A DNA stretch of 64,000 nucleotides, from assembly GCA_932521035.1 (NCBI GenBank), contig OW051495.1, forward strand, positions 1,674,001 to 1,738,000, read 5' to 3'. The position numbers were made by a program, and so were the translations under genes. The stretch comes from Oscheius dolichura (lineage: Eukaryota > Nematoda > Chromadorea > Rhabditida > Rhabditidae). Numbering within the stretch: position 1 is the first letter of the stretch; every line of letters starts with the position of its first letter. The notes under the pieces are model-generated. The model saw nothing but the letters and a program-made list of their open reading frames with translations. It was not told the DNA's origin and ran no database searches. Below are positions 44,866 through 55,805 of the stretch, piece by piece.

Positions 44866-47800
44866 ATGAAAACCCTCGCCGGAGAGCTGCCCTTCGCTCA
44901 GGCTGTCCTTTCCGAGAATCTGAGCATTGCCTGCTCTAATTGTTTCGCAATCAAAGAGGACAAAAAGAAAGATCCAACTGGATACATGGACTATGAGGCA
45001 ATCCCTGAAAATTATCCAATTGATATTGTTCTTTTTAGCTTCCAAAACTGCAGAAATGTGGTAAATGTCGTCATATTTACTACTGTAGCAAAAAGTGCCA
45101 GAGAGATGATTGGAAACACCATAAGGTAGGCGATCTAAACAATTTCAAGGAACTGTCAAGATCTGGAAAAGAATTTGGGTTTAAAAAATCTTCTCCATTA
45201 CAGAAACAGATAATGTTCACGGTCTCATGGCGTAGTAGAATGTCGTCACACTGTAAATCCACGCATATCTTTTTCTCAAGTTCGACTCCCACATGGGAAA
45301 AAGGTTTTTGCTGTAGTTCTAAACGCTTGAAGCTCTTTAAAATGTGAAAAAATGGGTTTCTGTACGAAAAAATGCTCTTGCTAAGCGAAATCTGCCGTAC
45401 GGGACGGGCCAGATAGCGAGACAATGAGGCCTAGCCTCTTAGCCACGCTACCTACAGTAACCCAGGTTTCCTGACAGATTTGTAACCCTCAAAATTTCAG
45501 GATGAGTGCGAGTTTCTAGTGAAATCACATTCCTGCCCATCTCATGTGATTAGAATCCTCAGCCGAATGATCATGCGTGTCAAAAGGGGAAATACTCCCG
45601 TCGCCTTCAATGGACGAACTTTCGACGATCTGACCGATCGTAAGCCCTTTTCCCCCTTCATTTATTCATTTCTTATTTTAGCTCTCGACCAGATCTTGGC
45701 TGATCCCCGCGCCACACCGGATAGGCTGCCCTATGGCGAATTGATCAAATTCATGGGATCCGAAAATGTTCCCCCACAAAAAGAGGTCCTCTCTTTCTAT
45801 GGAAAAGTCAGAAAACGTCCTTATAAACCAACGAAAAATCGAAATTTCAGTATTGTGTCAACCATTTTCCCGTTTTCCGCGACTCTTTCCTGATGACAGA
45901 TGTGGGCCATGCCCTCTATCTTGGGTATGTTTTCTATTATTTTTTTGTTACAATATACCCCGTTACAGATTATCTGCTCATAAGCACAGTTGTCGTCCTG
46001 ATTGTGTTACTGTATTTCTTGGAACAAAAGCCGTACTCAAAGCGATTGATCCGACTACCAAAGAATACAACAAAGACGTTAGTTTTACTCGTTTCACTAG
46101 TTTTTCTTCCGTTCCCATGCCAAAATTTCTCCAGGGCGGGTCTGTAAACGAAAAACCCAAAGTCTACTTTTTTCTGGCTCTGAAATTCTTTATTTTGACA
46201 CCTCCATCATAAAACGAGTGTTATCTAATCTACCTGCTCCTAATGTAGCAAATACAAAGCATTAAAGGAACCCCCAGGGACCTGCCCCCGAGTGCACCCG
46301 TAAGCGTCGGCGCGAATTTGAATTTTGAATTCGTTTACCGTTTTAGCCCATTTCTTCTAATTTTTACATATTTTTCAAGTATTCTATTGATTGATGTGTG
46401 TTCATTTATTTATAAAAAACAATATCAAATTGATCAGAAGAAACTGAAAAATCAAGCTAAAACGGCAGGCGCCTTCAAAAATCAAATCCGCGCCGACGCT
46501 GACGGGTGCACTCGGGAGCAGACCCCTGGGGTTTCCTTTAAGAAATTTGATGAATTGAACGAGTAAATTCTACCTTACTACGACCTTTTTTTGAGTTGTT
46601 TACACTTCAAAACGTCTTATTATGTTCATTGAGAGAAGTTAACCCGATTCTGTAGTCGGTAGTGCTTTTTCTCTAGAGATCCGAATTCATTATGCAACAT
46701 ATTAGTGGTCTTTTGCCCTAAAAAGGACAGAAACAGACGAGAACTGTGAAGATGAGGAAATATGGCTTTTGTGGATAACCTTTATGTTTCACCCGAGCTT
46801 GATAACTCGTCCTTTCCGTTCAACCTTGCTACAAGTACAATATATTTTCATTCCAGCTGACTGTCTCCTTTTCTGACGTTATGCGTCCGAAGAAATTTCG
46901 TCATTTGAGCGGTGTTCGCGAATGTGAATGCAAGCGCTGCACTGATGAAGAAGAAAAATTACTGGAGCGATCAGGAAAGTGCGGGAATTGTCAGGATGGT
47001 TATGTTCTACCGGTAGAGAACGGACCTCTTCGCTGTGCTAAATGTAACAAGGAGAGTCCCCTTACCTTCCAAATGGTTTGTATTTTTTTCAATTTTGAAA
47101 ATTGTAAGATTCCCCGTTCAGATTGAAGGAGCCAACATGGTCCTGGAATCCTTCCAAAAGTTCGTATTCTCGGTAGAAGCTGTCAAGGCTCGAGGTTCGT
47201 TTTATTCCCTTATTTTTCTATTTTAAACGTTTTTTCAGTTAGAAATGTCACGGATGTAATGAAATTCGTCAAGATTTATACCGATATGAAGCGTGTCCTC
47301 TCTCCGTACAATTTGTATCTCTTCGCTTTGGCTGACTTTGTCGAAAAGGCAGCCTACGTTGGTTTGGGCTCGGAACAGTCACACTCAGTCGTCAAGGAAT
47401 CCCTCTACGCACGGGGCAAAGCTATCGAGTAGGTTCACTTTATAAGAGGAACCATCGGGGGCATTTATGGCTAGCCTATCCGGCTTTATAACAAGGCAAA
47501 ATAGAGTTTTAAACTCAGAGAGCCAAAAGATTTGAGAAGGCGTACCCCTTTTGCGCTTTTCAATACAATGGCTCCAAAATACGAATTACAGTATGCCAAA
47601 GAAAGCGAGTTTATTACATCGAAAAGGCGCAATCTTCCCTCATAGGATATACGGTAACTCCAGAAAAATTGTCTATTTTTATCGAAGTTCCTCGGCGCTA
47701 AATATAAAGTTTTAGAAAATACTGCCCCTTTTCCCGTGAGCACAGACAATATGTGCTGGATCTGGCGAACCTTGAGAAGTATATCGGAGTGAAGATTGTT

Positions 47801-48041
47801 CGCTCGTCAAAGCAGCACGAATCATCTACCGACGCATTCCTAAAGGTAAGAAGAAATTGCCCGTGAAATTTCATTTCTTCCATTTCAGGCCTACGATGTT
47901 ATCCAAAAATGCTACGGTCCAGAGCATCCGCTGGCTGAAAAACTTGCTGAAGAATACGCAGACGCCATGGAATCGGTCTTTGAACTGGGAATGTATGAAG
48001 CAGCCGGCATCCGTCCTGGAATGGCCGGCTTGCGAATTTGA
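44866..48041 (+). CDS. SMYD-family SET/MYND lysine methyltransferase
   Basis: Eleven exons join in phase to 469 residues, within the SMYD range: 44866-44997, 45039-45125, 45501-45639, 45682-45785, 45851-45924, 45969-46077, 46857-47075, 47122-47194, 47239-47428, 47716-47845, 47889-48041. Seen in order: a MYND zinc finger (ACSNCF ... LQKCGKCRHIYYCSKKCQRD), the C-terminal half of SET (LSAHKHSCRPDCVTVFLG, then LTVSFSDVMRP, the usual SYID strand), a post-SET Cys cluster (RECECKRC ... GKCGNC) and a helical C-terminal part (KCYGPEHPLAEKLAEEYADA). In the family's NHSC.PN motif, Asn is replaced by Lys (HKHSCRPD), so activity is uncertain. Intron 1 (44998-45038) uses a GC donor. A TIR element lies in intron 6. 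An earlier 5' exon cannot be excluded. Confidence 0.85.
46263..46541. repeat. TIR element of about 280 bp in SMYD intron 6
   Basis: About 60 bp at each end are inverted copies (GAGTGCACCCGTAAGCGTCG at the left, CGACGCTGACGGGTGCACTC at the right). The core CACCCGTAA...GTCGG links it to the hairpins at 1.5 and 38.3 kb. Confidence 0.75.
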
Positions 48042-48621
48042 GACCTTCTTCCTTGGATATTTATTACCTTTTTCTCTTTCTTTTCATTTGTTATTGATAA
48101 ATCTTGCTCCGATCACAAATACGCAAGTGTTCCCTCTTTTTTCCATTTTACTCCTCTTCTAAAACCTATATGCCAGCCGGAGGACGAGGAATTCCTATAG
48201 ATAGAGCCGGATGAAAGATTGGTAAAGTATAACAACAATGAAAAAAGGAAACACGGAGAAGTATACCGTATTTCCTCTAATAAGCGCTCTCCCCCCTCTT
48301 CCCGCCAATTTTGACCCTCCTCTTGTCGAATTTCTCTCTTCTTTATTTTCTCAACTTGTCTCAGGGCCCCCTTTGTCACATTCTTTCCTCGAGCTTCGAA
48401 CTCCATATTGTCGAGTTCTACCACCATTTCGGCGAGCTTGGAACAGGGCTTCAACCAAAATTTTCAACCACAACTCTCGAATATGGTGTGGCTGGTGGTA
48501 AACGCCTCTTTTCTGGAGTTCAAAATCCCGATTATGTTGGCTGCTACCCATTTTTTAGACACCAACTGTTCCAAAAGTTTATTATAAGCTGTGAGTTCTT
48601 TACAAAGAAATACAAATTTGA
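48042..48621. other. Intergenic between convergent SMYD and Vms1-like copy B
   Basis: Contains TACCGTATTTCCTCTAATAA (about 48263), a motif common at the ends of repeats in invertebrate genomes. No gene is supported. Confidence 0.35.
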
Positions 48622-51460
48622 CTAGTAGGCCTCCACTTTGACTCTCCTCTTGTCCAATTTCTCCCTTCTCTGACCCCTCAGCTTGTCTCTGGCCGCTCTC
48701 TTGTCGAATTCTTCTCTCTGCTTCGCTTTGACCGGCACAATTCTCTCAACAATCTTCGCCCTGGAAAAGTATTTGTATTTCCCTCGAAACACCCCCAAAA
48801 CTCACTTATTCCAGTCGTAATTCTCCTCGTTTTCTTCCCGGAAATTGTGGAAAATCTCCTCCATTTTCTCGCTTTTACAGTAGTCAAACGGGACCTTTTT
48901 CTGGCCGTCTTCCACGGTTGGATCGGCCCCGAATTCCAGGAGAACCTCCACCGACGAGAACTTTTCATTCCGGACGGCGTAGTGCAGGAAGGTGCCGTTG
49001 TTGAGCTTCTCCTGGGGCTGGTTCAAATAATCCCGCATTTCTGAGGTCTTCGAAGTGGAACAGAGGAGCTCCTCGAGACGGTCGCCGTCATTTCTGGCGA
49101 CGGATTCGTGGATCTGGGCGGCGGTTCGGGCATCTAGCCAGGGAAACTGCTGCTTCTCGCCTTTTCGTTGATTCTTGGTCGATTTCTTGGACAATTCGGG
49201 CTGGGTCTGGAAATATCGCAATTTTTCATGTTTAGGAAGGCCAATAAGTGGAAAATGATATTTCTTGATTGATTGATTGACGGTTGGTAACTCACCGGTG
49301 TAACTTGAGTCCATGATTTCCTTTCCTGTTGAAGATCGGCCAGCGCCTGGTCCACATTGCCGTGGGATACGTAGGTGAACAGACGGGAATATACCCTCTG
49401 GATTTCGTCAATCGAGGGAGGACAAGTGACGAAGGGAATGTGCCTGAAAGAAGGATATGAAATCAGTGATACACTGTTTATGAGAGGATTTGGGGATAGG
49501 GGTAATCAACCACCCTCAAAATCATGGTCAAAAAAGATTTTCACGAAACCTCAACTGAAAAGCTGGGCATGCCAAAGTTACCTCCCCAGAGCCAGCCGTA
49601 CCCCGATGTAAAGTCAAACCACGCGATTGTATTGTTTTGGGAGTAGATAAAACTGCATACAAACACGGGATAATTATTGTGCCCCTAGCCTGCAATCAGT
49701 AAATGGATGTGGTATTCAAACCGCTGTCGTTTCCGCTGTTCAAATCATTTTGTTTTTTTGAAGAAATTTCGGTTCTTTTATCCGATAGGAAATTTCAAAC
49801 ATTTCCTTATCTAATCGCAATCGCAAAATAACAATGTCCTGTACCCAATCCCATAAATGGCCCCAAAATTTATAAGCGAAGATCAACCTACTTGTATTTC
49901 TCCTTTTCCCTTTCCTTCAATCCTTCAAAAAGTGAGTGGTAGTGGGTTTGAGTGCACCGAATGAAGACCAGCTCGGCCTCGTCGAATCTCTCTTGCCATG
50001 TCCTCAAAAACGAGGAGATCTCCTTCAGAAAAGAGCGGGGATTCTTCTCCGAGCCATCGTAATTTCGCCGACTGATCATTTCTCTCTGGGCTTCGATGTT
50101 TCCACTGAAATTGGAGAAGTTTCAAAAATAAAGGCTAGAAAACTTACTCTTTGTAGTGGCCAATAGCCATTTTGCCGTCAGAAATCAGTAGAATTATACA
50201 GTTGCACGGCTGACGGAAGTGTTGCCACAGGAAATGGCCCGGTATTTCAAGACATCTATAAATGGGGGAGGAATCAGTACAGGTTGATTAGCAATTGCAT
50301 ATTTCTTGTGAAAAATACGGAATTTTAAAGTTTTGGCTTGAGTTTATAGAAAATAAATCTACTTTGACACGATGTGGCTAAGCCAAATGATAGTCCTTTT
50401 GCCAATGTTACCACACTATCACGTTTATTATGATTTCGTTGTTCTTTTCCCACAAAGAGAAGCTATCTAACCCGTAGTAAGGCGAAATTTCCTTTGGCGA
50501 TAATTGAAGAAACTCAAAACGTATCTTCTACTCTGAACAAAAGACGAAAAATACTAAACTATGGCTCAATTCAAAAGGAGCGGCTGGACCCTTTTTTGGA
50601 GAAGACAGTGAAAGTTCTGAAAGTCAGCTCATTCTGCCTCTGGGAGAAGTGATTTATAAAATGCCTCTCAAAGTGTGGAGCTGAGGTTGCAACACGAATT
50701 TCTGCTTTTTGTAAGCATCAACACCATTTTATAACGATAAGGCCCTTTGGCACAAGATTCAGATTTTTCATTATTTCTAGTTCCAATTGTCGACTTTTTT
50801 TCTGTACCATATGAACGTTATAAAGTCATTGTAATTGTTATTGCATTGTCATGCTTGTGGAATCTAAAGGTTTGAATACAATTTTATACCGGGAAATACG
50901 CCTGTTCTAGGGAAAACAAACCAGGGACAGAACGCTTTTTGGATTCTTTAATTTTTGTAGGCATTGATAACAATTTATAACGGGGCGCTACCCTCTTTTC
51001 CCAATGCTTTGAAAAAAAACTGTGGTCTCAATTATTTCTCTTTTTTTCGGTATCGTCCAAACATTATTAGCTCTAATGAGAATAATAAAAAGACCGGTAA
51101 AAATGTTCCGACTAACCTGTAGATGCTGCGAACTTCGTATTCTTTTGCCTTGTAAACAGCTCTCATGAAGATCCACCGGTTGTGAGAATTAGAAAATAAA
51201 TACGGCTCATCCTGGCTGGTTCCGGCCTCTGGAGGATCTGGAAATTGGATTATTTCCCTTCGAAAACCAATATTACCATCAGTGAATCGTTCCAGAGCTT
51301 TATCCCCCTTGACTTCTGCTTCAATGGGTTTTGTCGCGGTGCAATTGTACCAAAAAGAGTTGAGCTCCTCTCCCAAAATGGGAAGAAGTTTCTTCTAAAT
51401 TGAAATTTCATTAAGAGTTATAGGGAATCGACTTACTGAATTGATTAGACGCCCCGCCAT
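48622..51460 (-). CDS. Vms1/ANKZF1-like ribosome-quality-control release factor, copy B
   Basis: Eight minus-strand exons join in phase to 423 residues: 51460-51437, 51394-51277, 51237-51117, 50255-50148, 50104-49892, 49443-49296, 49206-48806, 48760-48622. Exon lengths equal those of copy A except exons 3 and 4 (by whole codons). The same domain order is seen: VLRF1-like core (IILLISDGKMAIGHYK), an ankyrin-type repeat, YDWNKAK and a basic VIM-like C-terminal helix. The N-terminal start (MAGRLINS) is shared. Intron 3 is longer (861 nt) but lacks the TIR insertion of copy A. The promoter region is also shared. The last exons are almost identical in sequence to copy A, the first ones less so. 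Confidence 0.83.
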
Positions 51461-51720
51461 AAGTAACTAATTGAAAACAATGAAGATTAGAATAAAAATA
51501 GAAGGAAGGTGAGGGTTTTCGATAGGGAAAATCAGCCATTTTATAGTCGGCCAGGGAGAGGGTGACGTATTTGGCGAAAGATTGCACAACGGCGGGGAAG
51601 AGAGGGCGGCGGGAGGGGAGGCGCAGACACCCTGCCCCCAGGTGCGGATTAATCACTTTGGGAACAGTTCTTGGTTGTAGAATTCGAATCTTTGAACCGT
51701 TAGGGACCAATTGCGTTTAC
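51461..51720 (-). promoter_or_regulatory. Promoter region of Vms1-like copy B
   Basis: Reverse complement of 900-1079 in large part: ATTTTATAGTCGG (TATA-like, about 51538) and TGGCGAAAGATTGCACAA. Conserved together with the gene. Confidence 0.45.
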
Positions 51721-51975
51721 TTATAAATCCGCTAAAATAGCGAAAATTTTCATATTTCTCAATTTTCTAGTCGCTGACGAGCAGTTTTTTTCTTGTTTAC
51801 CAAATTCTTTATAAAGTTTCAAATAGTTGTCTATAAGTTATTTATTCGTTTTTCAGGCTCCTAATGCAGTTAGTTACTGAAAAACTCAAGAAGAAGGCTC
51901 TGACTGTTGGATTCTTATTATTGAATGGCAAATAACAATTATTTTCAATTTCTATGGGGATCATTTATAACCCGT

Positions 51976-52575
51976 CTAGAACATTTTGAGGCGAACGGCG
52001 TGGACGGTAATCTCTCCATCTGGAAGCCGAATGTAGTCGAGGCGGAACTCCTCGTCTAACTGGCTAGGAGAATAGGGAGGACTGAAAGTATTTGAAGTAT
52101 TTTAAAAAGATGGCTTACGTAGTATGAGGCAAAGCTGGAGGATTGAAAGAAGTACAAACTGGCAGGCGGTCTTGAACAGAATGAGGCGGCTGGTTCTTCA
52201 CCCAGTGGTTTTCTTCAGGAACAACAAATGCTGCTTCAAATGGAGCGATAGATGGAGTTGGAATAGAAGTATCAGCCGCCTCTATTATTGTAGGAGCCGT
52301 AGTTTCTCCCTTCTCTAATTCTCCCTCATTTGACGTGACTATGGGAAAGGGGCCGCCAAACAGGTAGGAGAATAGGGAGGACTAAAGATATTGACAAAAA
52401 TATAGATTTAAAAAAGGCGGCTTACGAATTTGGAGGCGATATTCCAAGAGGGAGGGATGTTCGTGTCAAAGGCGGCCGGGATTTCTGAAGCGATGGAATC
52501 CGCTGTAATTTCTGACGTCCCCATTGTTGCAACCAGTGTACTTTCTATATTGAGAGGCAGGAGATACTGTAACAT
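51976..52575 (-). CDS. Mosaic relative of the ISG12-like family: unique N-part, family C-terminus
   Basis: Three minus-strand exons join in phase to 172 residues: 52575-52426, 52381-52119, 52081-51976. Exon 1 ends FDTNIPPSWNIASKF and exon 2 begins SSLFSYLFGGPFPI; both match the YadA-like gene at 55154-55662. The middle is Pro/Thr-rich with a stretch HWVKNQ, and the last exon (EEFRLDYIRLPDGEITVHAV) matches the C-terminal module of the genes at 53060 and 55806. So it combines the start of one neighbour with the end of another. Exons 2 and 3 begin with the same sequence (TCCTCCCTATTCTCCTA), a sign of internal duplication. No known function. Confidence 0.6.
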
Positions 52576-53059
52576 TTACAGCCTAGAAAAATGGAAAAAT
52601 AGGGGAAAATTAGAGATATCGAATAAACTAACGGATTCAATTTTAGTACTACCGTAGGTAGGCCTATATAGCTCACAAAACGCTGTAGTCTTTCACCAAT
52701 AAGAGTCGAAATAGCAAACGAAGGTTTGGCGGGACAAGGAGTGGTCGGTTAGAGAGATTTCTCACTAGTCGAATTTCTAACCAACAACATGGATTCTTCG
52801 ATAAGAAGGTGTTTCATACTTTTGCAGGAATGAGAAAAGGAGGTCACCTATGTCAATCAAAGGTGGCTGCTCCTCCCGAATATGGTGGTAAAAAACTCTT
52901 TTTTCAATCCGCTAAATGTTGAGGCGACTAATTTCAATCCCCTGTTTTATTTATAAAAAGAATTCGAGACAAAGAAAATAACAATTATCTAATAGAAAAG
53001 ATCAGCCTAGAATTCGAATCAAAGGGAAAAAATATCGGTAGATTTGGAATTCTTCTTTT

Positions 53060-53667
53060 TTATTCGACACGGACAGCATGGGCGGCGATCTCTCCTCCCT
53101 CGAGAAGAACGTAGTCGATGCGGAACTCCTCATTCCACTGGTTCTTCAGCCAGAACTGGGGCCAGTAGCCTTCCTGGGTCTCGTAGCGAACTTCCACCAC
53201 CCGGGGATCGGTGGCAACATTTTTCAGAAGACGGCCACGGGCAGCGGGAGAGTCAAAGTCGTGGAGAACGGCACGCCAACAGTCCCACGAGTCGCCGTCT
53301 GAATATTTTCTTGTTAGTTTTTAATGTATTGGACGGAGTTTATAATTCTTACTTATTTCAATTCACTAACGCTAGGAAATTCTATAATTCCAAAACAATA
53401 TGCATTTTCTTTGTTGAATTGTTGAATACCTGCGCCGAGGAGAGCCCATCCAGCTGGTCCTGCAGCGATTAGTGTTGCTCCCGTGGTTACAATAGCTTCA
53501 GTACAGGTAGCTCCAACAGTGGCAGCTACGGTAGAAGCCGTCGCTGTGGCTGAGCCGCCTGCGATGCCGGCAGCTAGTCCGGCACCGGTAGCCGTGGCAA
53601 CTGAACCGGGGCCGACAGCAATAGCAATGGGGACACTGACAACCACAGCCACGGCAGCCAGCACCAT
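53060..53667 (-). CDS. Hydrophobic ISG12-like N-part plus WDCW/IDYV C-terminal module, copy 1
   Basis: Two minus-strand exons, 53667-53430 and 53298-53060, join in phase (131-nt intron) to 158 residues. Exon 1 encodes about 80 residues almost wholly Ala, Gly, Val, Thr, Ser (MVLAAVAVVVSVPIAIAVG, then ...GAGLAAGIAGGSATATAS), ending in LIAAGPAGWALLGA. This looks like ISG12/IFI27-type glycine-zipper membrane regions. Exon 2 encodes a soluble module: DSWDCWRAVLHDFDSP, then TDPRVVEVRY, NQWNEEFRIDYVLLEGGEI and AAHAVRVE. I recall similar modules attached to hydrophobic regions in fungal proteins of unknown function, but cannot verify it. A TATATA box lies near 53822. Function unknown; membrane association is inferred. 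Confidence 0.65.
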
Positions 53668-54342
53668 TTTTTAGTCTTTTCTACCACCTGAAATTAGAAA
53701 ATTAGCTGAATAAGAAGATTTTTTTGTCTTTTTTAAGATCTATTTATTACGGTGAGAGATTTCGAGTGCTAATTGAGAGTGGACATAGAAGAAATGAGAA
53801 AAGCCTTTGAAGGGGTGGTTATATAGAGGTCCTATCTCCATTTCTCACTGCCATTTCTCTCGCCTGACCTTCCCGCCTCCGCCATTCTCCCCAATTTCTA
53901 ACTGGGAAGGCCCATTTTAGAAATCTGTAGCCGCCGAGTCATCACCATGTTTAAAATAACTCTTCTTATGGAATTGTAGAAGGTAATAGACACAATATAT
54001 CAATGCGAAATGGATGGAACAGTTGCTTATATGAGGAAAGGCATAAAACGGCAGAAAATTTGCTAGAAATCCGAATAACAACTGCCTAAAACATGTTTTT
54101 TAACGATTTTCCCGTTGTAAGCGTTATGAAAGACGATTACTTTATTGGTGACTTTGAAGTAGCTGAAGTATACCAGCTGAAAAGCCGAAATAATGTATTT
54201 TATACGAACAAATGAACATTTATGATATTGGGAAAGTTTGTCGGTACGTTTTTCTCATTTTATTCGAGGCAATGCTATTTGCTGAAGTTATTTCAACCAA
54301 TGAAGAGAAGTATTTGCAGTAAAAAACGTAGTCAACAAGTCT
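53668..54342. other. Upstream region of copy 1; no gene
   Basis: Contains a TATATA box (about 53820) and ATTTCTCACTG (53840-53850), a motif shared by other promoters and elements of the cluster. Confidence 0.4.
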
Positions 54343-55120
54343 TTAAAGGGAGCCTACCACAGAGGGTTTGGAGCCCTTAAAAGCGAGCCCCTATTGACCA
54401 GGTAGAGCGAAGAAATCAGTGAAAAGTCATCAGTGAGAAATTCAAGCGCTGCCGTCGATAACGCGGCACTTCCAACCGAAAATTGTTCAATGGGGCTCCT
54501 TCTCACCTCTTTTCCTTAAAGGGAGCCTACCGCAGTTAAATTTTTTGTTGATCTTGTTGATTATCAATTTTCGCGGGCTGTGTTTTTCGTTCGCGTCCTT
54601 TTTTTGAAAAAATCGTTTCATCGACAAATTTATTTATTTCTTTGTTTGCGCTTGCTTTCATTGTATTATTTTTCTTGCTAAATTATCTACATTCGATAGC
54701 GGTTCTTTTGCAGTATCACCGAACATGTGGCATGCAATACAAGAAATAAAAAATAAATAACAACGAATCTAAAATAGAATTTGATGAATTGCTCTTGATT
54801 TTCATGTTTTCTATTATTTCTAATTGATAATAGGGATTATTTTTCAGGTCAGTTTATTTGTTAAAAATCATTATTTGGTTATTTTGTTTTCAGAATCGAA
54901 CGAAGAAGGATAGAGGACTACTGCTTGCCCAAGAAACGTCTGCTTCGCTTTCATGATACTTATTGTAACATTTTATAATAAATATAGTACTAAAAATCGT
55001 TGGAAAATGTGAAAATAGCATCAAAAATGGATAAAAACTAAAAATCCAAGTTTATGTAATGCGCCCGTAAGATATCGGCAGGGCACACTGTAGCGCGCAA
55101 TTTTACTGCGGCTCCCTTTA
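54343..55120 (+). mobile_element. Large non-autonomous TIR element, copy X
   Basis: Begins AAAGGGAGCCTACC and ends GCAATTTTACTGCGGCTCCC, the inverse; the same repeat recurs internally at about 54520. The inside matches 58140-59120 in reverse complement over its whole length, for example CGAAGAAGGATAGAGGACTA and AGAACCGCTATCGAATGTAG-type blocks. It has an intron-like segment (about 54847-54893) but no transposase frame. A CCCGTAAGATATCGGCAG block near the right end recalls the smaller TIR family of the window. Confidence 0.75.
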
Positions 55121-55153
55121 ATACTTTTATTGAAAAATAAACAATTCTCTCGT

Positions 55154-55662
55154 CTAATAATGGTGCTTGAACTCGTCGTTCTTCACTGTTCCGTCCTCCT
55201 GTCTCTCATTTCTCTTTATCTCGATTTCTCCCTCATTTGAGCTGGCAGAACACTCCGTATCAGCCCCTAAAATCAGCTGATTCTCTTCAAAAACAGAATA
55301 TTTCTCACCAATGGCCACTGCTTCCGCGTAGCCACCATTAGAAACAGCTGTGGCCTTCGCACCCTCGCCGTCAGAGACAGCCACAGCTCCTCCGCCATTT
55401 GAATGAGCTGTGGCTCCGGAACCGATAGCTATGGCAAAGGGACTGCCAAACAGGGAGGAAAACAGCGAGGACTGAAGATATTTTTGGAAAAAAGAAGGGA
55501 ACAACTTACGAATTTTGAGGCAAAACTCCAGGAAGGAAGAATGCTCGTGTCAAAAGGAGCAGCCGGGCCGCAATCGACTGAAGCCGAGGCAATTCCGGGT
55601 GTTTTCATGGCTGCAACGAGCGGCCTTTCCATGACCATTATGAGGAAGAGATACTGAAACAT
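55154..55662 (-). CDS. Protein with YadA/Hep_Hag-like Ala-Gly repeats
   Basis: Two minus-strand exons, 55662-55510 and 55471-55154, join in phase (38-nt intron) to 156 residues. The N-terminus could be a signal peptide (MFQYLFLIMVMERPLVAAM). From about residue 60 come four consecutive repeats of about 14 residues of the form A.A.G..A.A: FAIAIGSGATAHSNG, GAVAVSDGEGAKA, TAVSNGGYAEAVAIG. This is the pattern of Hep_Hag/YadA head repeats, which in bacteria form a trimeric beta-roll. The C-terminus is acidic and charged. The N-terminal 75 residues match the gene at 51976-52575. Transfer from bacteria and independent repeat growth are both possible. Function unknown. Confidence 0.55.
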
Positions 55663-55805
55663 TTACAAGCTAAAAATAGGAAGAAAATGGAGAAAATAGA
55701 GATATTTCACGGAAAGGAGCCACTGAGACAAAAAAATTGATATATAGTCTGCCTTTTTTATTCAATTTAAATTGAATTCGAAACGAAAAATCGAACGGAA
55801 GAGGA

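Noticed and set aside
48113-48454. Minus-strand frame of 113 codons that looks a little like the basic tail of the Vms1-like gene
   Set aside because: Similarity is limited to pyrimidine-rich DNA composition; no shared exon boundary.
53483-53674. Plus-strand Ala-rich frame of 63 codons
   Set aside because: It mirrors the Ala/Gly-rich first exon of copy 1 on the minus strand.
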